A stretch of 64,000 nucleotides of DNA from Nonlabens marinus S1-08 (GTDB taxonomy: Bacteria > Bacteroidota > Bacteroidia > Flavobacteriales > Flavobacteriaceae), in contig NZ_AP014548.1 in assembly GCF_000831385.1 (NCBI RefSeq), forward strand, positions 1,603,779 through 1,667,778, given 5' to 3'. Numbering within the stretch: position 1 is the first letter of the stretch; each line of letters starts with the position of its first letter. A program made the position numbers and the translations under genes. This document shows positions 29,507 through 37,006 of the stretch, one piece after another. The notes below the pieces were generated by a model. That model had not been told where the DNA came from. It saw nothing but the letters and a program-made list of their open reading frames with translations, and ran no database searches.

Positions 29507-29538
29507 TTGAGCGTATGTGATAAAAATAAGTAGTTTTG
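29507..29538 (+). promoter_or_regulatory. Putative proS promoter
   Basis: TTG at 29507-29509, a 21-bp spacer, TAGTTTTG at 29531-29538. A second TATATTTG at 29502-29509 overlaps the -33 position and could act alone. Confidence 0.5.
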
Positions 29539-29573
29539 CCAGCAGCATAAAGCTTTTACAGAACACTTAACAA

Positions 29574-29590
29574 GGCACAAGATTTGTGCC
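29574..29590 (+). promoter_or_regulatory. Inverted repeat (GGCACAA-GAT-TTGTGCC) before proS
   Basis: A perfect 7-bp dyad with 3-bp spacer ending 11 bp before the proS ATG at 29602, downstream of the likely promoter. It could be an operator or a small leader hairpin. Confidence 0.5.
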
Positions 29591-29601
29591 AAATCCTATA
29601 T

Positions 29602-31080
29602 ATGAGCAAAAACCTAACAAGTCGATCTGAGGATTATTCGAAATGGTATAATGAATTGGTAGTCAAAGCAGACCTGGCGCAAAACAGTGCGGTCCGTGGT
29701 TGTATGGTGATTAAGCCCTATGGATACGCTATTTGGGAGAAAATGCAAGCCGAGTTAGATCGCATGTTCAAAGAAACAGGCCATCAAAATGCATATTTCC
29801 CTTTATTTGTTCCAAAAAGTCTTTTTGAAGCTGAAGAAAAGAATGCAGAAGGTTTCGCTAAAGAATGTGCAGTAGTCACTCATTACCGTTTACAGAATGA
29901 TCCAGACAATCCAGGTAAGTTAAGAGTTGATCCAGAAGCAAAACTAGAAGAAGAGCTGGTGGTGCGACCTACCAGTGAGGCGATCATATGGAGTACCTAT
30001 AAAGGGTGGATTCAATCCTATAGAGATCTACCGCTTTTAATCAACCAATGGGCTAATGTAGTTCGTTGGGAGATGAGAACACGTCTCTTTCTAAGAACAG
30101 CAGAGTTTTTATGGCAGGAAGGGCATACCGCTCATGCCACTAAAGCGGAAGCCATTACTGAAGCTGAGTTGATGAACAATGTATACGCAGACTTTGCGGA
30201 GAACTTCATGGCTATACCAGTTATTAAAGGTACTAAGACAGAGAGCGAACGATTTGCAGGAGCTGATGAAACCTATTGTATTGAAGCATTAATGCAGGAT
30301 GGTAAAGCATTGCAAGCTGGAACCAGTCACTTTCTAGGTCAAAATTTTGCCAAAGCTTTTGATGTAAAGTTTGCGAGTAGTGAAGGAACTCAAGAATATG
30401 TATGGGCTACTTCATGGGGAGTCTCTACCCGTTTGATGGGAGCATTGATTATGACGCATAGTGATGATCAAGGACTTGTACTACCTCCTAACCTCGCTCC
30501 TAACCAAGTGGTGATTGTTCCTATCTATAAGGGTGCGGAACAATTAGAAGAGTTGTCTGCTACCGTTCAGGGAATTATGAAAAACTTGAGAGCGTTAGGA
30601 GTGACTGTGAAGTACGATGATAGAGATACTTATAGGCCAGGAGCTAAATTTGCTCAGCATGAGTTGCAAGGTGTTCCTTTGCGCATTGCGATAGGAGCGC
30701 GAGATCTTGCTAATGGCACCGTGGAACTTGCGAGAAGAGATACCTTGACCAAGGAGTCAATTGCGCTAGAAGGACTAGAACAACATATCAAAGCTCTGTT
30801 AGAAGAAATTCAGCAATCCTTATTTGATAAATCGAAGTCATATAGAGATGACCACATAACTGCAGTAGATACTTTTGACGAATTCAAAAAAGTTTTGAAA
30901 AATAAAGGAGGTTTTATTTCTGCACATTGGGACGGCACTTCTGAGACAGAAGAGAAGATAAAAGAGCTGACAAAGGCCACGATTCGCTGTATTCCAATGG
31001 ATTATAAAGAGGAGGAGGGGAAATGTGTGCTTACAGGCAATTCTTCAAGTCGCCGGGTTCTTTTTGCAAAAGCATATTAA
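29602..31080 (+). CDS. proS: Proline-tRNA ligase (eukaryote-like type)
   Basis: A 492-residue class II synthetase. I choose ATG 29602 ([12 protein letters not shown]), because the ATG at 29584 lies inside the inverted repeat and adds 6 atypical residues. Class II motifs include motif 2 ([21 protein letters not shown]) and motif 3 (a glycine/arginine [14 protein letters not shown]). There is no editing insertion domain between motifs 2 and 3, and the C-terminus ends KAY. This is the archaeal/eukaryotic-like ProRS type that many Bacteroidota carry. Confidence 0.93.
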   Translation: MSKNLTSRSEDYSKWYNELVVKADLAQNSAVRGCMVIKPYGYAIWEKMQAELDRMFKETGHQNAYFPLFVPKSLFEAEEKNAEGFAKECAVVTHYRLQNDPDNPGKLRVDPEAKLEEELVVRPTSEAIIWSTYKGWIQSYRDLPLLINQWANVVRWEMRTRLFLRTAEFLWQEGHTAHATKAEAITEAELMNNVYADFAENFMAIPVIKGTKTESERFAGADETYCIEALMQDGKALQAGTSHFLGQNFAKAFDVKFASSEGTQEYVWATSWGVSTRLMGALIMTHSDDQGLVLPPNLAPNQVVIVPIYKGAEQLEELSATVQGIMKNLRALGVTVKYDDRDTYRPGAKFAQHELQGVPLRIAIGARDLANGTVELARRDTLTKESIALEGLEQHIKALLEEIQQSLFDKSKSYRDDHITAVDTFDEFKKVLKNKGGFISAHWDGTSETEEKIKELTKATIRCIPMDYKEEEGKCVLTGNSSSRRVLFAKAY

Positions 31081-31103
31081 TTCAAATATTTTTTTGCTAG
31101 GTG

Positions 31104-31134
31104 TTTGCAAGATTAAAAAAAGTGTTTATTTTTG
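31104..31134 (+). promoter_or_regulatory. tRNA-Glu promoter
   Basis: TTTG at 31104-31107, a 19-bp spacer, TATTTTTG at 31127-31134, then 25 bp to the mature tRNA 5' end. Confidence 0.7.
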
Positions 31135-31159
31135 CATCCGCTTAACGAGCAAACCAAAT

Positions 31160-31231
31160 GGCCCGTTCGTCTATCGGCTAGGACGCATGGTTTTCATCCA
31201 TGTAAGAGGGGTTCGATTCCCCTACGGGCTA
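31160..31231 (+). tRNA. tRNA-Glu (anticodon TTC)
   Basis: The acceptor stem GGCCCGT / ACGGGCT pairs fully with one G-U, the T arm GAGGGGTTCGATTCCCCT is intact, and the anticodon stem CATGG / CCATG encloses loop TTTTCAT with anticodon TTC. The discriminator is A at 31231. CCA is not encoded, consistent with the CCA transferase gene in this window. The rpsT gene begins 45 bp downstream and may be co-transcribed. Confidence 0.95.
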
Positions 31232-31275
31232 CAATAACACAAATCGGTTTCATTTGAGACCACGTTTAAAAAGAT

Positions 31276-31527
31276 ATGGCAAATCACAAAAGTGCTTTAA
31301 AAAGAATACGTAGAAATGAAGCTGCACGTGTACGTAACAAGTACCAGCACAAAACTACGCGTAACGCTATCAAGAAATTGAAAGAAACTGAAGACAAGTC
31401 TGCGGCTGAGAAGTTGTATATTGAAGTTACTTCTATGATTGACAAGCTAGCTAAGAAAAATGTAATCCACTGGAACAAAGCAAGCAACTTAAAATCTAAG
31501 TTAGCTAAGCATGTAGCTTCCATCTAG
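31276..31527 (+). CDS. rpsT: 30S ribosomal protein S20
   Basis: An 83-residue basic helical protein. The opening MANHKSALKRIRRNEAARVR and the central KKLAKKNVIHWNKASNLKSKL are characteristic of S20, which binds 16S rRNA. It is followed by a very strong terminator and no other gene is in the same transcript after it. The only obvious upstream promoter is that of tRNA-Glu, so the two may form one transcript. Confidence 0.97.
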   Translation: MANHKSALKRIRRNEAARVRNKYQHKTTRNAIKKLKETEDKSAAEKLYIEVTSMIDKLAKKNVIHWNKASNLKSKLAKHVASI

Positions 31528-31546
31528 GACTTTCAAAATTTTACTT

Positions 31547-31578
31547 AAAAAGCCTCTCCATTTGGAGAGGCTTTTTTT
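31547..31578 (+). terminator. rpsT terminator
   Basis: Stem AAAAGCCTCTCCA / TGGAGAGGCTTTT, then a run of T. Confidence 0.9.
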
Positions 31579-31633
31579 ATGGATAATTAGTTTAGTCGAG
31601 AGTAAGAATAGACTTGCTCTCGACTATTAGTTT

Positions 31634-32221
31634 TTAGTTTGCTGTGCGTAGTCTAGAGAGTTTATTTCTTTCATCTTGCAATTGTCTGCCCAGGCGTTGC
31701 TTTTCTTCAATGGACTTGCGACGCAACTCCTCCAGTTCAGCTTCTGCAATAGCGAGTTCTGATTTAGCGTGGTCTGTAGTCACATGACTCTTTTTGTATT
31801 GCAGGTAAACGATAATTAAGGCTACGGCAAGTACCGCAACAATGGACCAGACAATCATTGTGTACACGGTTTTGTCAATCAGTAACCCTAGAAAGGAAAT
31901 CGAGTTTTTCTCTTTATTAAGTTGTTCCACACTGGAATTTGCCGCTGCAAGCTCTGCCTTTAGAGGTAATTGAGCTTGCTCCTCTACAGCTACACTTTTC
32001 TCAAGTTCACTGATTTTTTGATCCAGTTGCGTGATGTACGTCTCTGTATTTGATTTAAGCTGCCTCAGATCTGTCTCTTTGACAACTTTGTATTCTTTAA
32101 AATTGTTAGAGCTTTCGATTAGGTTTTCAAAAGCAGTATCAATAGGATTGGTATCTGTGTTTTCTTGTGCGAATGCTGTTGCTGAGAAAAGCAATAGTGC
32201 GCTGATGACCATTTTTTTCAT
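31634..32221 (-). CDS. Exported coiled-coil protein with one TM helix
   Basis: A 195-residue protein. A signal peptide (residues 1-19, ending AFAQ) is followed by an acidic/helical coiled-coil region (about 40-105), a TM helix (about 115-138, MIVWSIVAVLAVALIIVYLQY) and a second cytoplasmic coiled coil to the end. The family is common in Flavobacteria and is often mislabelled 'tRNA (guanine-N1)-methyltransferase'. I see no methyltransferase motif, so I do not use that name. The function is unknown. Confidence 0.6.
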   Translation of the reverse strand: MKKMVISALLLFSATAFAQENTDTNPIDTAFENLIESSNNFKEYKVVKETDLRQLKSNTETYITQLDQKISELEKSVAVEEQAQLPLKAELAAANSSVEQLNKEKNSISFLGLLIDKTVYTMIVWSIVAVLAVALIIVYLQYKKSHVTTDHAKSELAIAEAELEELRRKSIEEKQRLGRQLQDERNKLSRLRTAN

Positions 32222-32325
32222 GATAATTCGTTTTAGGGTTGTATTTTTTTAGGGATGATAGTCCCTGGTACAACGAACAAAATGGGGCTAGATTATATGT
32301 AGTAGCAAAAAACTTTTAGGAAGTT

Positions 32326-32341
32326 CGCTTTCGCGAAAGCG
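32326..32341. repeat. Iterated palindrome copy 8 (16-bp)
   Basis: CGCTTTCGCGAAAGCG with T/G flanks, just downstream of the rho terminator on the rho strand. Confidence 0.95.
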
Positions 32342-32344
32342 GTA

Positions 32345-32376
32345 TAAAAAAAGCCTCACAACTGGTGTGAGGCTTT
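32345..32376 (-). terminator. rho gene terminator
   Basis: Stem AAAGCCTCACA / TGTGAGGCTTT with loop ACTGG; T-tract on the minus strand. It is directly adjacent to palindrome copy 8. Confidence 0.85.
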
Positions 32377-32397
32377 GATGTTTAAAACAACATAATG

Positions 32398-34191
32398 CTA
32401 GTCATTCATTGTAGCGAGGAATTCCTCGTTGTTTCTGGTTTGCTTGATCCGTTGAGACATGAATTCCATAGCTTCTACCGGATTCATATCAGCCAGGTAC
32501 TTTCTCATAATCCACATGCGTTGTACCGTTTCCTTATCTAATAGTAAGTCATCACGACGAGTAGAAGATGAGGTAAGGTCGATGGCAGGGAAGATGCGAC
32601 GGTTGGAAATGTTACGATCCAATTGCAGTTCCATGTTACCCGTTCCTTTAAATTCTTCAAAGATGACCTCGTCCATTTTAGAGCCTGTCTCAGTCAAAGC
32701 TGTTGCGATAATGGTCAGGGAACCTCCACCTTCAATATTACGAGCCGCTCCAAAGAAACGTTTCGGTTTGTGCAATGCATTTGCATCCACACCACCAGAA
32801 AGTACTTTACCACTAGCTGGTTGTACGGTGTTGTAGGCTCTTGCTAAACGTGTAATAGAATCTAATAGGATCACCACATCGTGACCACATTCTACCATAC
32901 GTTTTGCTTTTTCAAGTACAATGTTTGCTACACGTACGTGATCGTGAGCTTCTTTGTCAAATGTTGAAGCAATCACTTCACCATCAACGTGACGTTGCAT
33001 ATCTGTAACTTCCTCAGGACGCTCATCAATCAATAAAATTAACTGGTAAACTTCAGGATGGTTAGCGGCAATAGCGTTTGCAATGTCTTTCAATAACATC
33101 GTCTTACCTGTTTTAGGCTGGGCAACGATCATTCCACGTTGTCCTTTACCTATAGGAGCAAAAAGATCCATTACACGGGTAGAAACACTGGAGCGTCTGT
33201 CTGCAAGATTGAATTTCTCGTCTGGGAATAATGGAGTTAAGTGTTCAAAAGATACACGGTCGCGAACGACGCTAGGGTCTAACCCATTGATTTGTGAAAT
33301 TTTGATCAGCGGGAAATACTTTTCACCTTCTTTAGGTGGGCGTACCATTCCTAAAACGGTATCACCAGTCTTCAAGCCGAACAAACGGACTTGTGATTGA
33401 GACACATAAATATCATCAGGAGAGGCTAAGTAGTTGTAGTCACTACTGCGTAGGAAGCCATATCCATCAGGCATCATGTCAAGAACTCCTTCACTTTCTA
33501 TGATTCCATCAAATTCAAACTCTGGATCGCGGTAACGGTTGCGTGTGTCTTTGTTCCCTTTAGGAACGTTGTTTTGATTGCTTTGGCGTTGATTTTTTTG
33601 ACGTGGATTACGGTTGTCATTCCCATCCGTATCGTTCTTATCGTTGCGACGATTGTCATTACGATTGTCGTTGCCGTCTTTTTCATTTTTAGTGTCGCGA
33701 CGGTTGTCATTGCGATTGTCATTGCCGTTCTTATCATTTTTACCGTCGGAATCGTTTTTGTCCCTTTGGTTCTTATGACGTGGATTCGGTTTGTCGTTAG
33801 TGTCTTTGCGGTCATCCTTGGATTTTGGGTTTCTAGGATTTGGCTTTTTAGAACCTTGCTTGTTATCAGCAGGAGATTCTTTTTGATCTGTAGAAGAATC
33901 TTTAGAGTCCTTTTGATTTTTAGGGTTTGATTTACGCTCTCTAGGTTGTTGCTTTTTTGCAGCAGGTCTAGGCTGTCGCTCTTTTTGAGTGTCTTTAGAG
34001 TCTGCCGCAGCTGGAGCTGTGGTGTCTGCATCTAGTTTTTTAACTACGTCCGGGTTTGCAGCTTGTAGGTCTAGGATCTTGTAGACAAGATCAAGTTTGC
34101 GCATGGTACGGAATTTTGGGACGTTCAAGCCCTGAGCAATTTCCTGAAGTTCAGGAAGTTTCTTTGATTTTAAATCAGCTATTTGAAACAT
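32398..34191 (-). CDS. rho: Transcription termination factor Rho with long disordered insert
   Basis: A 597-residue hexameric RNA/DNA helicase. The N-terminal Rho-N helix-extended-helix (1-50), RNA-binding cold-shock-like domain (about 225-300, GYGFLRS) and RecA-like core ([15 protein letters not shown]alker [29 protein letters not shown]) are intact. Between them, residues about 55-222 form a Lys/Asn/Asp/Arg-rich insert. It includes near repeats of NDNRNDNRR at 152-195 (33607-33738). Such inserts are typical of Bacteroidota Rho and may phase-separate or bind RNA. The length is about 180 residues over E. coli Rho. Confidence 0.95.
   Translation of the reverse strand: MFQIADLKSKKLPELQEIAQGLNVPKFRTMRKLDLVYKILDLQAANPDVVKKLDADTTAPAAADSKDTQKERQPRPAAKKQQPRERKSNPKNQKDSKDSSTDQKESPADNKQGSKKPNPRNPKSKDDRKDTNDKPNPRHKNQRDKNDSDGKNDKNGNDNRNDNRRDTKNEKDGNDNRNDNRRNDKNDTDGNDNRNPRQKNQRQSNQNNVPKGNKDTRNRYRDPEFEFDGIIESEGVLDMMPDGYGFLRSSDYNYLASPDDIYVSQSQVRLFGLKTGDTVLGMVRPPKEGEKYFPLIKISQINGLDPSVVRDRVSFEHLTPLFPDEKFNLADRRSSVSTRVMDLFAPIGKGQRGMIVAQPKTGKTMLLKDIANAIAANHPEVYQLILLIDERPEEVTDMQRHVDGEVIASTFDKEAHDHVRVANIVLEKAKRMVECGHDVVILLDSITRLARAYNTVQPASGKVLSGGVDANALHKPKRFFGAARNIEGGGSLTIIATALTETGSKMDEVIFEEFKGTGNMELQLDRNISNRRIFPAIDLTSSSTRRDDLLLDKETVQRMWIMRKYLADMNPVEAMEFMSQRIKQTRNNEEFLATMND
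33607..33738 (-). repeat. Repeated Asn/Asp/Arg codons in the rho insert
   Basis: Three imperfect copies of a [16 protein letters not shown] unit lie in the disordered linker of Rho, seen in DNA as alternating GTCATT/GTCGTT and GTTGCGA units. This could expand or contract by slippage. Confidence 0.6.
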
Positions 34192-34267
34192 GTAATTATG
34201 GAAAAGTGTATGTAAATTTTCTTGGGAAATTTTGAGGCTGAAATTTATCAGAAAAACTTTCAGTCCC

Positions 34268-34296
34268 TAGTTAACCTATAAAGAGGTGGTTAACTA
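34268..34296 (-). promoter_or_regulatory. Inverted repeat TAGTTAACC-N11-GGTTAACTA upstream of rho
   Basis: 9-bp perfect arms in the 208-bp divergent spacer between rho and the DUF4293 gene, 77 bp before the rho ATG. It could be an operator or a leader hairpin; rho is autoregulated in many bacteria. Confidence 0.4.
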
Positions 34297-34337
34297 TATT
34301 GTCGTACAATGATACGCTAAAAAAAGTTTACGAGCCC

Positions 34338-34366
34338 TTGTTTTTTGTATGTAAACTGTATTTTTG
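34338..34366 (+). promoter_or_regulatory. Putative promoter of the DUF4293 gene
   Basis: TTG at 34338-34340, an 18-bp spacer, TATTTTTG at 34359-34366, 33 bp before the chosen ATG. Confidence 0.6.
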
Positions 34367-34399
34367 TCCAGCTTTAAAGAAAATTTAAGCTTTCTAGAT

Positions 34400-34810
34400 A
34401 TGATCCAACGTATACAAACCATCTGGTTGATCCTTGCGGCTGCTTGCAGCGGTGGACTCATTTTTTTAGTGAGTTTGTGGATCGATGGTGAGGGCAATGA
34501 AGTTGTGGCGATGGAAGAGAATGCGTACTTTGGAGCTTTTGTAGCAAGTGCCATATTATCACTTTTTGCTATATTTTTATTTAAAAATAGACGGACGCAA
34601 ACGGTCATCAACCGTTTGAATATCATGTTAAATCTTATTCTACTAGGAGTTTTCGTATATCGAGCCCTAACGATGTCTGGAGCGGCGGCGGTTGCTGAGA
34701 AAGGCATTGGGATGTTCATTCCTATCCTATCTATCGTTTTACTCGTCCTGGCCAACAGGGCAATAAGAAAGGATGAACAACTCGTAAAATCTGTGGATCG
34801 ACTACGGTAA
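34400..34810 (+). CDS. DUF4293 inner-membrane protein
   Basis: I choose ATG 34400 (136 residues, MIQRIQTIWLILAA), the standard DUF4293 start. An upstream in-frame start would sit inside the promoter. Four TM helices are seen (about 7-28, 45-65, 78-98, 110-127), the N-terminal motif IQRIQTIWL is diagnostic, and the tail is charged. Its neighbour rho is the usual one in Flavobacteriaceae. The function is unknown. Confidence 0.8.
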   Translation: MIQRIQTIWLILAAACSGGLIFLVSLWIDGEGNEVVAMEENAYFGAFVASAILSLFAIFLFKNRRTQTVINRLNIMLNLILLGVFVYRALTMSGAAAVAEKGIGMFIPILSIVLLVLANRAIRKDEQLVKSVDRLR

Positions 34811-34837
34811 CAGAATAATCTTAGTACTATTAGTGTG

Positions 34838-34870
34838 AAAACCTGCAGGGCGCCACCCTGCGGGTTTTTT
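34838..34870 (+). terminator. Terminator after the DUF4293 gene
   Basis: Stem AACC.GCAGGG / CCCTGC.GGTT with loop CGCCA and a T-tract. Confidence 0.85.
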
Positions 34871-34891
34871 GTTTAAATATTGTGGGTAGAG

Positions 34892-34911
34892 TTCGCTTTC
34901 GCGAAAGCGAA
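34892..34911. repeat. Iterated palindrome copy 9 (20-bp perfect)
   Basis: TTCGCTTTCGCGAAAGCGAA, 5 bp beyond the stop of the convergent phosphodiesterase gene. Confidence 0.95.
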
Positions 34912-34915
34912 ACTT

Positions 34916-35404
34916 TCAACGATCCTTCTCTACAATTTCCAAGTTTGAAATTTTCCCATCATTTATCTCAAAACGCAGCATCGTGCGCTTTTTATGAAAA
35001 CCATGAACTCCAATCGCGCCCGGATTCATATGCAAACAATCATTTTTTTTGTCATTCATCACCTTTAGAATATGGCTATGCCCACAGATAAAAATATCTG
35101 GCGGGTTGGCATAAATTTCTCTTCGAATATTAGGATTATAGCGTCCAGGATAGCCACCTATATGAGTGATCCAGATGTCCATCCCCTCGCAATCAAATCG
35201 ATTGTGTAAGGGGAATTGCAATCTGGCTTTATCGTCATCAATATTGCCAAAAACTGCTCGTAGAGGTTTGAGAGCAGCAATCTTATCGGTCACTTGTAGA
35301 TTCCCTATGTCACCAGCATGCCATACCTCATCTGCTTGCAGGATGTATTTTTCCATGAATGCATCGTAATGGCTGTGGGTATCTGACAAGAGAAGAATTT
35401 TCAT
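34916..35404 (-). CDS. YfcE/MJ0936-type metallophosphoesterase
   Basis: A 162-residue metallophosphoesterase. The metal-binding motifs are SDTHSHYD (8-10), HAGDIGN, VFGNID, THIGG and CGHSHI in the order of the YfcE phosphodiesterase family. Substrates of the family range over small phosphodiesters; the one here is unknown. It is monocistronic. The stop is 5 bp from palindrome copy 9, and no other terminator is visible on its strand. Confidence 0.9.
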   Translation of the reverse strand: MKILLLSDTHSHYDAFMEKYILQADEVWHAGDIGNLQVTDKIAALKPLRAVFGNIDDDKARLQFPLHNRFDCEGMDIWITHIGGYPGRYNPNIRREIYANPPDIFICGHSHILKVMNDKKNDCLHMNPGAIGVHGFHKKRTMLRFEINDGKISNLEIVEKDR

Positions 35405-35516
35405 TTGCCAAAGATAAGATCGCTTTATTCCTTATTACCAATTATTGATTTGCTTTCGCAAATCTTGATTGCTGATTCCCTGACGACCGACTGATCGACG
35501 ATCGACGACTGACAAA

Positions 35517-35534
35517 AGACAACTTAAGTTGTCT
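35517..35534. repeat. 18-bp perfect palindrome AGACAACTTAAGTTGTCT
   Basis: A perfect dyad without loop, distinct in sequence from the iterated palindrome; single copy as far as I can see. Confidence 0.85.
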
Positions 35535-35645
35535 ACGGTAATTCTCGTGAATTCAAACATGAAAAAAATTCTGTGGTAGAAATAGATATCGCAGTCAAGG
35601 AAAATCCTTTGATTTAAAATTGCTGGTCTGTTGCTAACAATAGAC

Positions 35646-35810
35646 ATGTCGAACGTCGTTCGTCAGCAAGGTTTGAACGAAGTGAAAACTGAGCCAGTCG
35701 TTCGTCAGCAAGATTGGAGCAAAGCGACAATCGAGCCGGTCGTTCGTCAGATTTCCACCTATAGCAGCTACATTTGCACAGATGCAAAGAAAACAGCGTT
35801 ATTTTATTGA
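35646..35810 (+). CDS. 54-residue reading frame across the 42-bp repeat (doubtful)
   Basis: An ATG at 35646 opens 54 codons that include the repeated peptide EPVVRQQ and end after the truA start codon. The repeat length is a multiple of 3 (42 bp), so the frame is kept. It has no family I recognise. The composition does not look clearly coding and the truA promoter lies inside it. I list it because the repeat preserves a frame, not because I believe it is expressed. Confidence 0.2.
   Translation: MSNVVRQQGLNEVKTEPVVRQQDWSKATIEPVVRQISTYSSYICTDAKKTALFY
35655..35750. repeat. 42-bp direct tandem repeat, 2.3 copies
   Basis: Unit 1 at 35655-35696 and unit 2 at 35697-35738, then the first 12 bases (GTCGTTCGTCAG) of a third at 35739-35750. 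Units differ at about 9 positions, so they are diverged. Confidence 0.85.
35769..35776 (+). promoter_or_regulatory. Putative -7 box (TACATTTG) of truA
   Basis: An exact TAnnTTTG match only 5 bp before the truA ATG at 35782, suggesting a leaderless or nearly leaderless mRNA. Confidence 0.45.
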
Positions 35811-36543
35811 ACTCGCCTATGACGGTAGCGCCTATCACGGCTGGCAACGACAGCCGCAATGCGTTACGGTGCAAGAAGTGGTGGAGGAAGGATTGTCTAA
35901 AATGTTGCGTTCCAAAGTGTATGTTACTGGAGCTGGTAGAACAGATACGGGTGTTCATGCGACCCAAATGTTTGCCCATTTTGACTGGGAGGGAGAACTA
36001 GACCATGAACAGCTGACCTATAGAATGAACCGCTGGATTGCAAAAGACATCAGCATTTTTGAAATACGTCCAGTATCTGAAAAAGCCCACGCACGATTTC
36101 ATGCTACCCATAGATCTTATGAGTATCGATTTAATTTGCGTCCAGATGCGTTTAAAAATAAATCTACTTATATTCTTTATCGAATTCCTGATATCGAACG
36201 CATGCAGCAAGCTGCAAATGTGATGCTGGAGTATACCGATTTCGAATGTTTCTCGAGAACGAACACAGACGTAAAGACTTATCTTTGTGAGCTTAGCGAG
36301 GCGCGCTTTGAATTGAAGGGGTATGAACTGATCTTTCACATCACCGCTAATCGATTTCTACGCAATATGGTTCGTGCTATCGTGGGAACTTTACTAGAAA
36401 TAGGATATGGAAAATTAGAAGTGAAGGACATGCACCGAATCATCACTTCTAAGGATAGAGGTAAGGCAGGTGCTAGCGCACCAGCGCAAGGGCTGTATCT
36501 GACTCGAGTGAAATACCCAGAAGAAATTTGGAATAATGAATAA
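35782..36543 (+). CDS. truA: tRNA pseudouridine(38-40) synthase TruA
   Basis: A 253-residue enzyme. The catalytic aspartate lies in GAGRTDTGVHA (near residue 55). Starting RYFIELAYDGSAYHGWQRQP, it then has RSYEYRF and FTD..FS (DFECFSRTNTD) plus RFLRNMVRAIVG near the end, all typical for TruA. The end overlaps the downstream membrane-protein gene by 8 bases and that gene is 3 bp from the ABC exporter, so the three are probably an operon. Confidence 0.95.
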   Translation: MQRKQRYFIELAYDGSAYHGWQRQPQCVTVQEVVEEGLSKMLRSKVYVTGAGRTDTGVHATQMFAHFDWEGELDHEQLTYRMNRWIAKDISIFEIRPVSEKAHARFHATHRSYEYRFNLRPDAFKNKSTYILYRIPDIERMQQAANVMLEYTDFECFSRTNTDVKTYLCELSEARFELKGYELIFHITANRFLRNMVRAIVGTLLEIGYGKLEVKDMHRIITSKDRGKAGASAPAQGLYLTRVKYPEEIWNNE

Positions 36544-37003
36544 CATACTATTTCAAGAAGAACAGAAATTCAATCAGTGGTGGTTATATCTTATAGTCAT
36601 AGGCACTATTGCGATTATAATAGCATGCGCGATCGCAGCAGTACAATCTATGGAGAGTCAAATAGAGGTAATTGCAGTAGTAGCAAGCTGTATTCTGGGA
36701 ATTATTTTCATGTCCTCCATTTGGATTATGAAATTGAAAACATCGATTACTGAAGAGAAAATCCACATACACTATTATCCTTTTGTGAAAAGAGAATGGT
36801 TCTGGTCCGATCTAAAAACGGCTGAAGTTTTAGACTATGGTTTTGTAGGTGGTTGGGGAATTAGAATCTGGACTGGAATGGGAACTGTTTATAATGTTCG
36901 TGGGTCAAAAGGCTTGCATTTTAAGACAGGTGATAAAGAGTATGTCATCGGCACACAAAAAGAAGAAGAATTGCGGTCCAGTATCGCTCATTTGCTCAAA
37001 TAA
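36536..37003 (+). CDS. Membrane protein of unknown function (PH-domain-like)
   Basis: A 155-residue protein. Two TM helices (about 16-37, 43-63) are followed by a soluble part with beta strands rich in Trp and Tyr (HYYPFVKREWFWSDLKTAEV, GGWGIRIW), which suggests a bacterial PH-like fold. I do not recognise a named family. It overlaps truA by 8 bases and precedes the ABC exporter by 3, so it may be translationally coupled to both. Confidence 0.6.
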   Translation: MNNILFQEEQKFNQWWLYLIVIGTIAIIIACAIAAVQSMESQIEVIAVVASCILGIIFMSSIWIMKLKTSITEEKIHIHYYPFVKREWFWSDLKTAEVLDYGFVGGWGIRIWTGMGTVYNVRGSKGLHFKTGDKEYVIGTQKEEELRSSIAHLLK

Positions 37004-37006
37004 ATT

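Larger units (their letters stand above)
35405..35781. other. 377-bp repeat-rich intergenic region
   Basis: Contains a short hairpin (35447-35464), an 18-bp palindrome (35517-35534), a CGAC-rich stretch (35484-35510) and 2.3 copies of a 42-bp tandem repeat (35655-35750). It looks like accumulated repetitive DNA rather than a lost gene, although a 54-codon reading frame crosses the repeat. Confidence 0.7.

Noticed and set aside
33498-34031. Overlapping frames in the rho insert (either strand)
   Set aside because: Repetitive DNA of the insert keeps several frames open. Rho itself explains the region.
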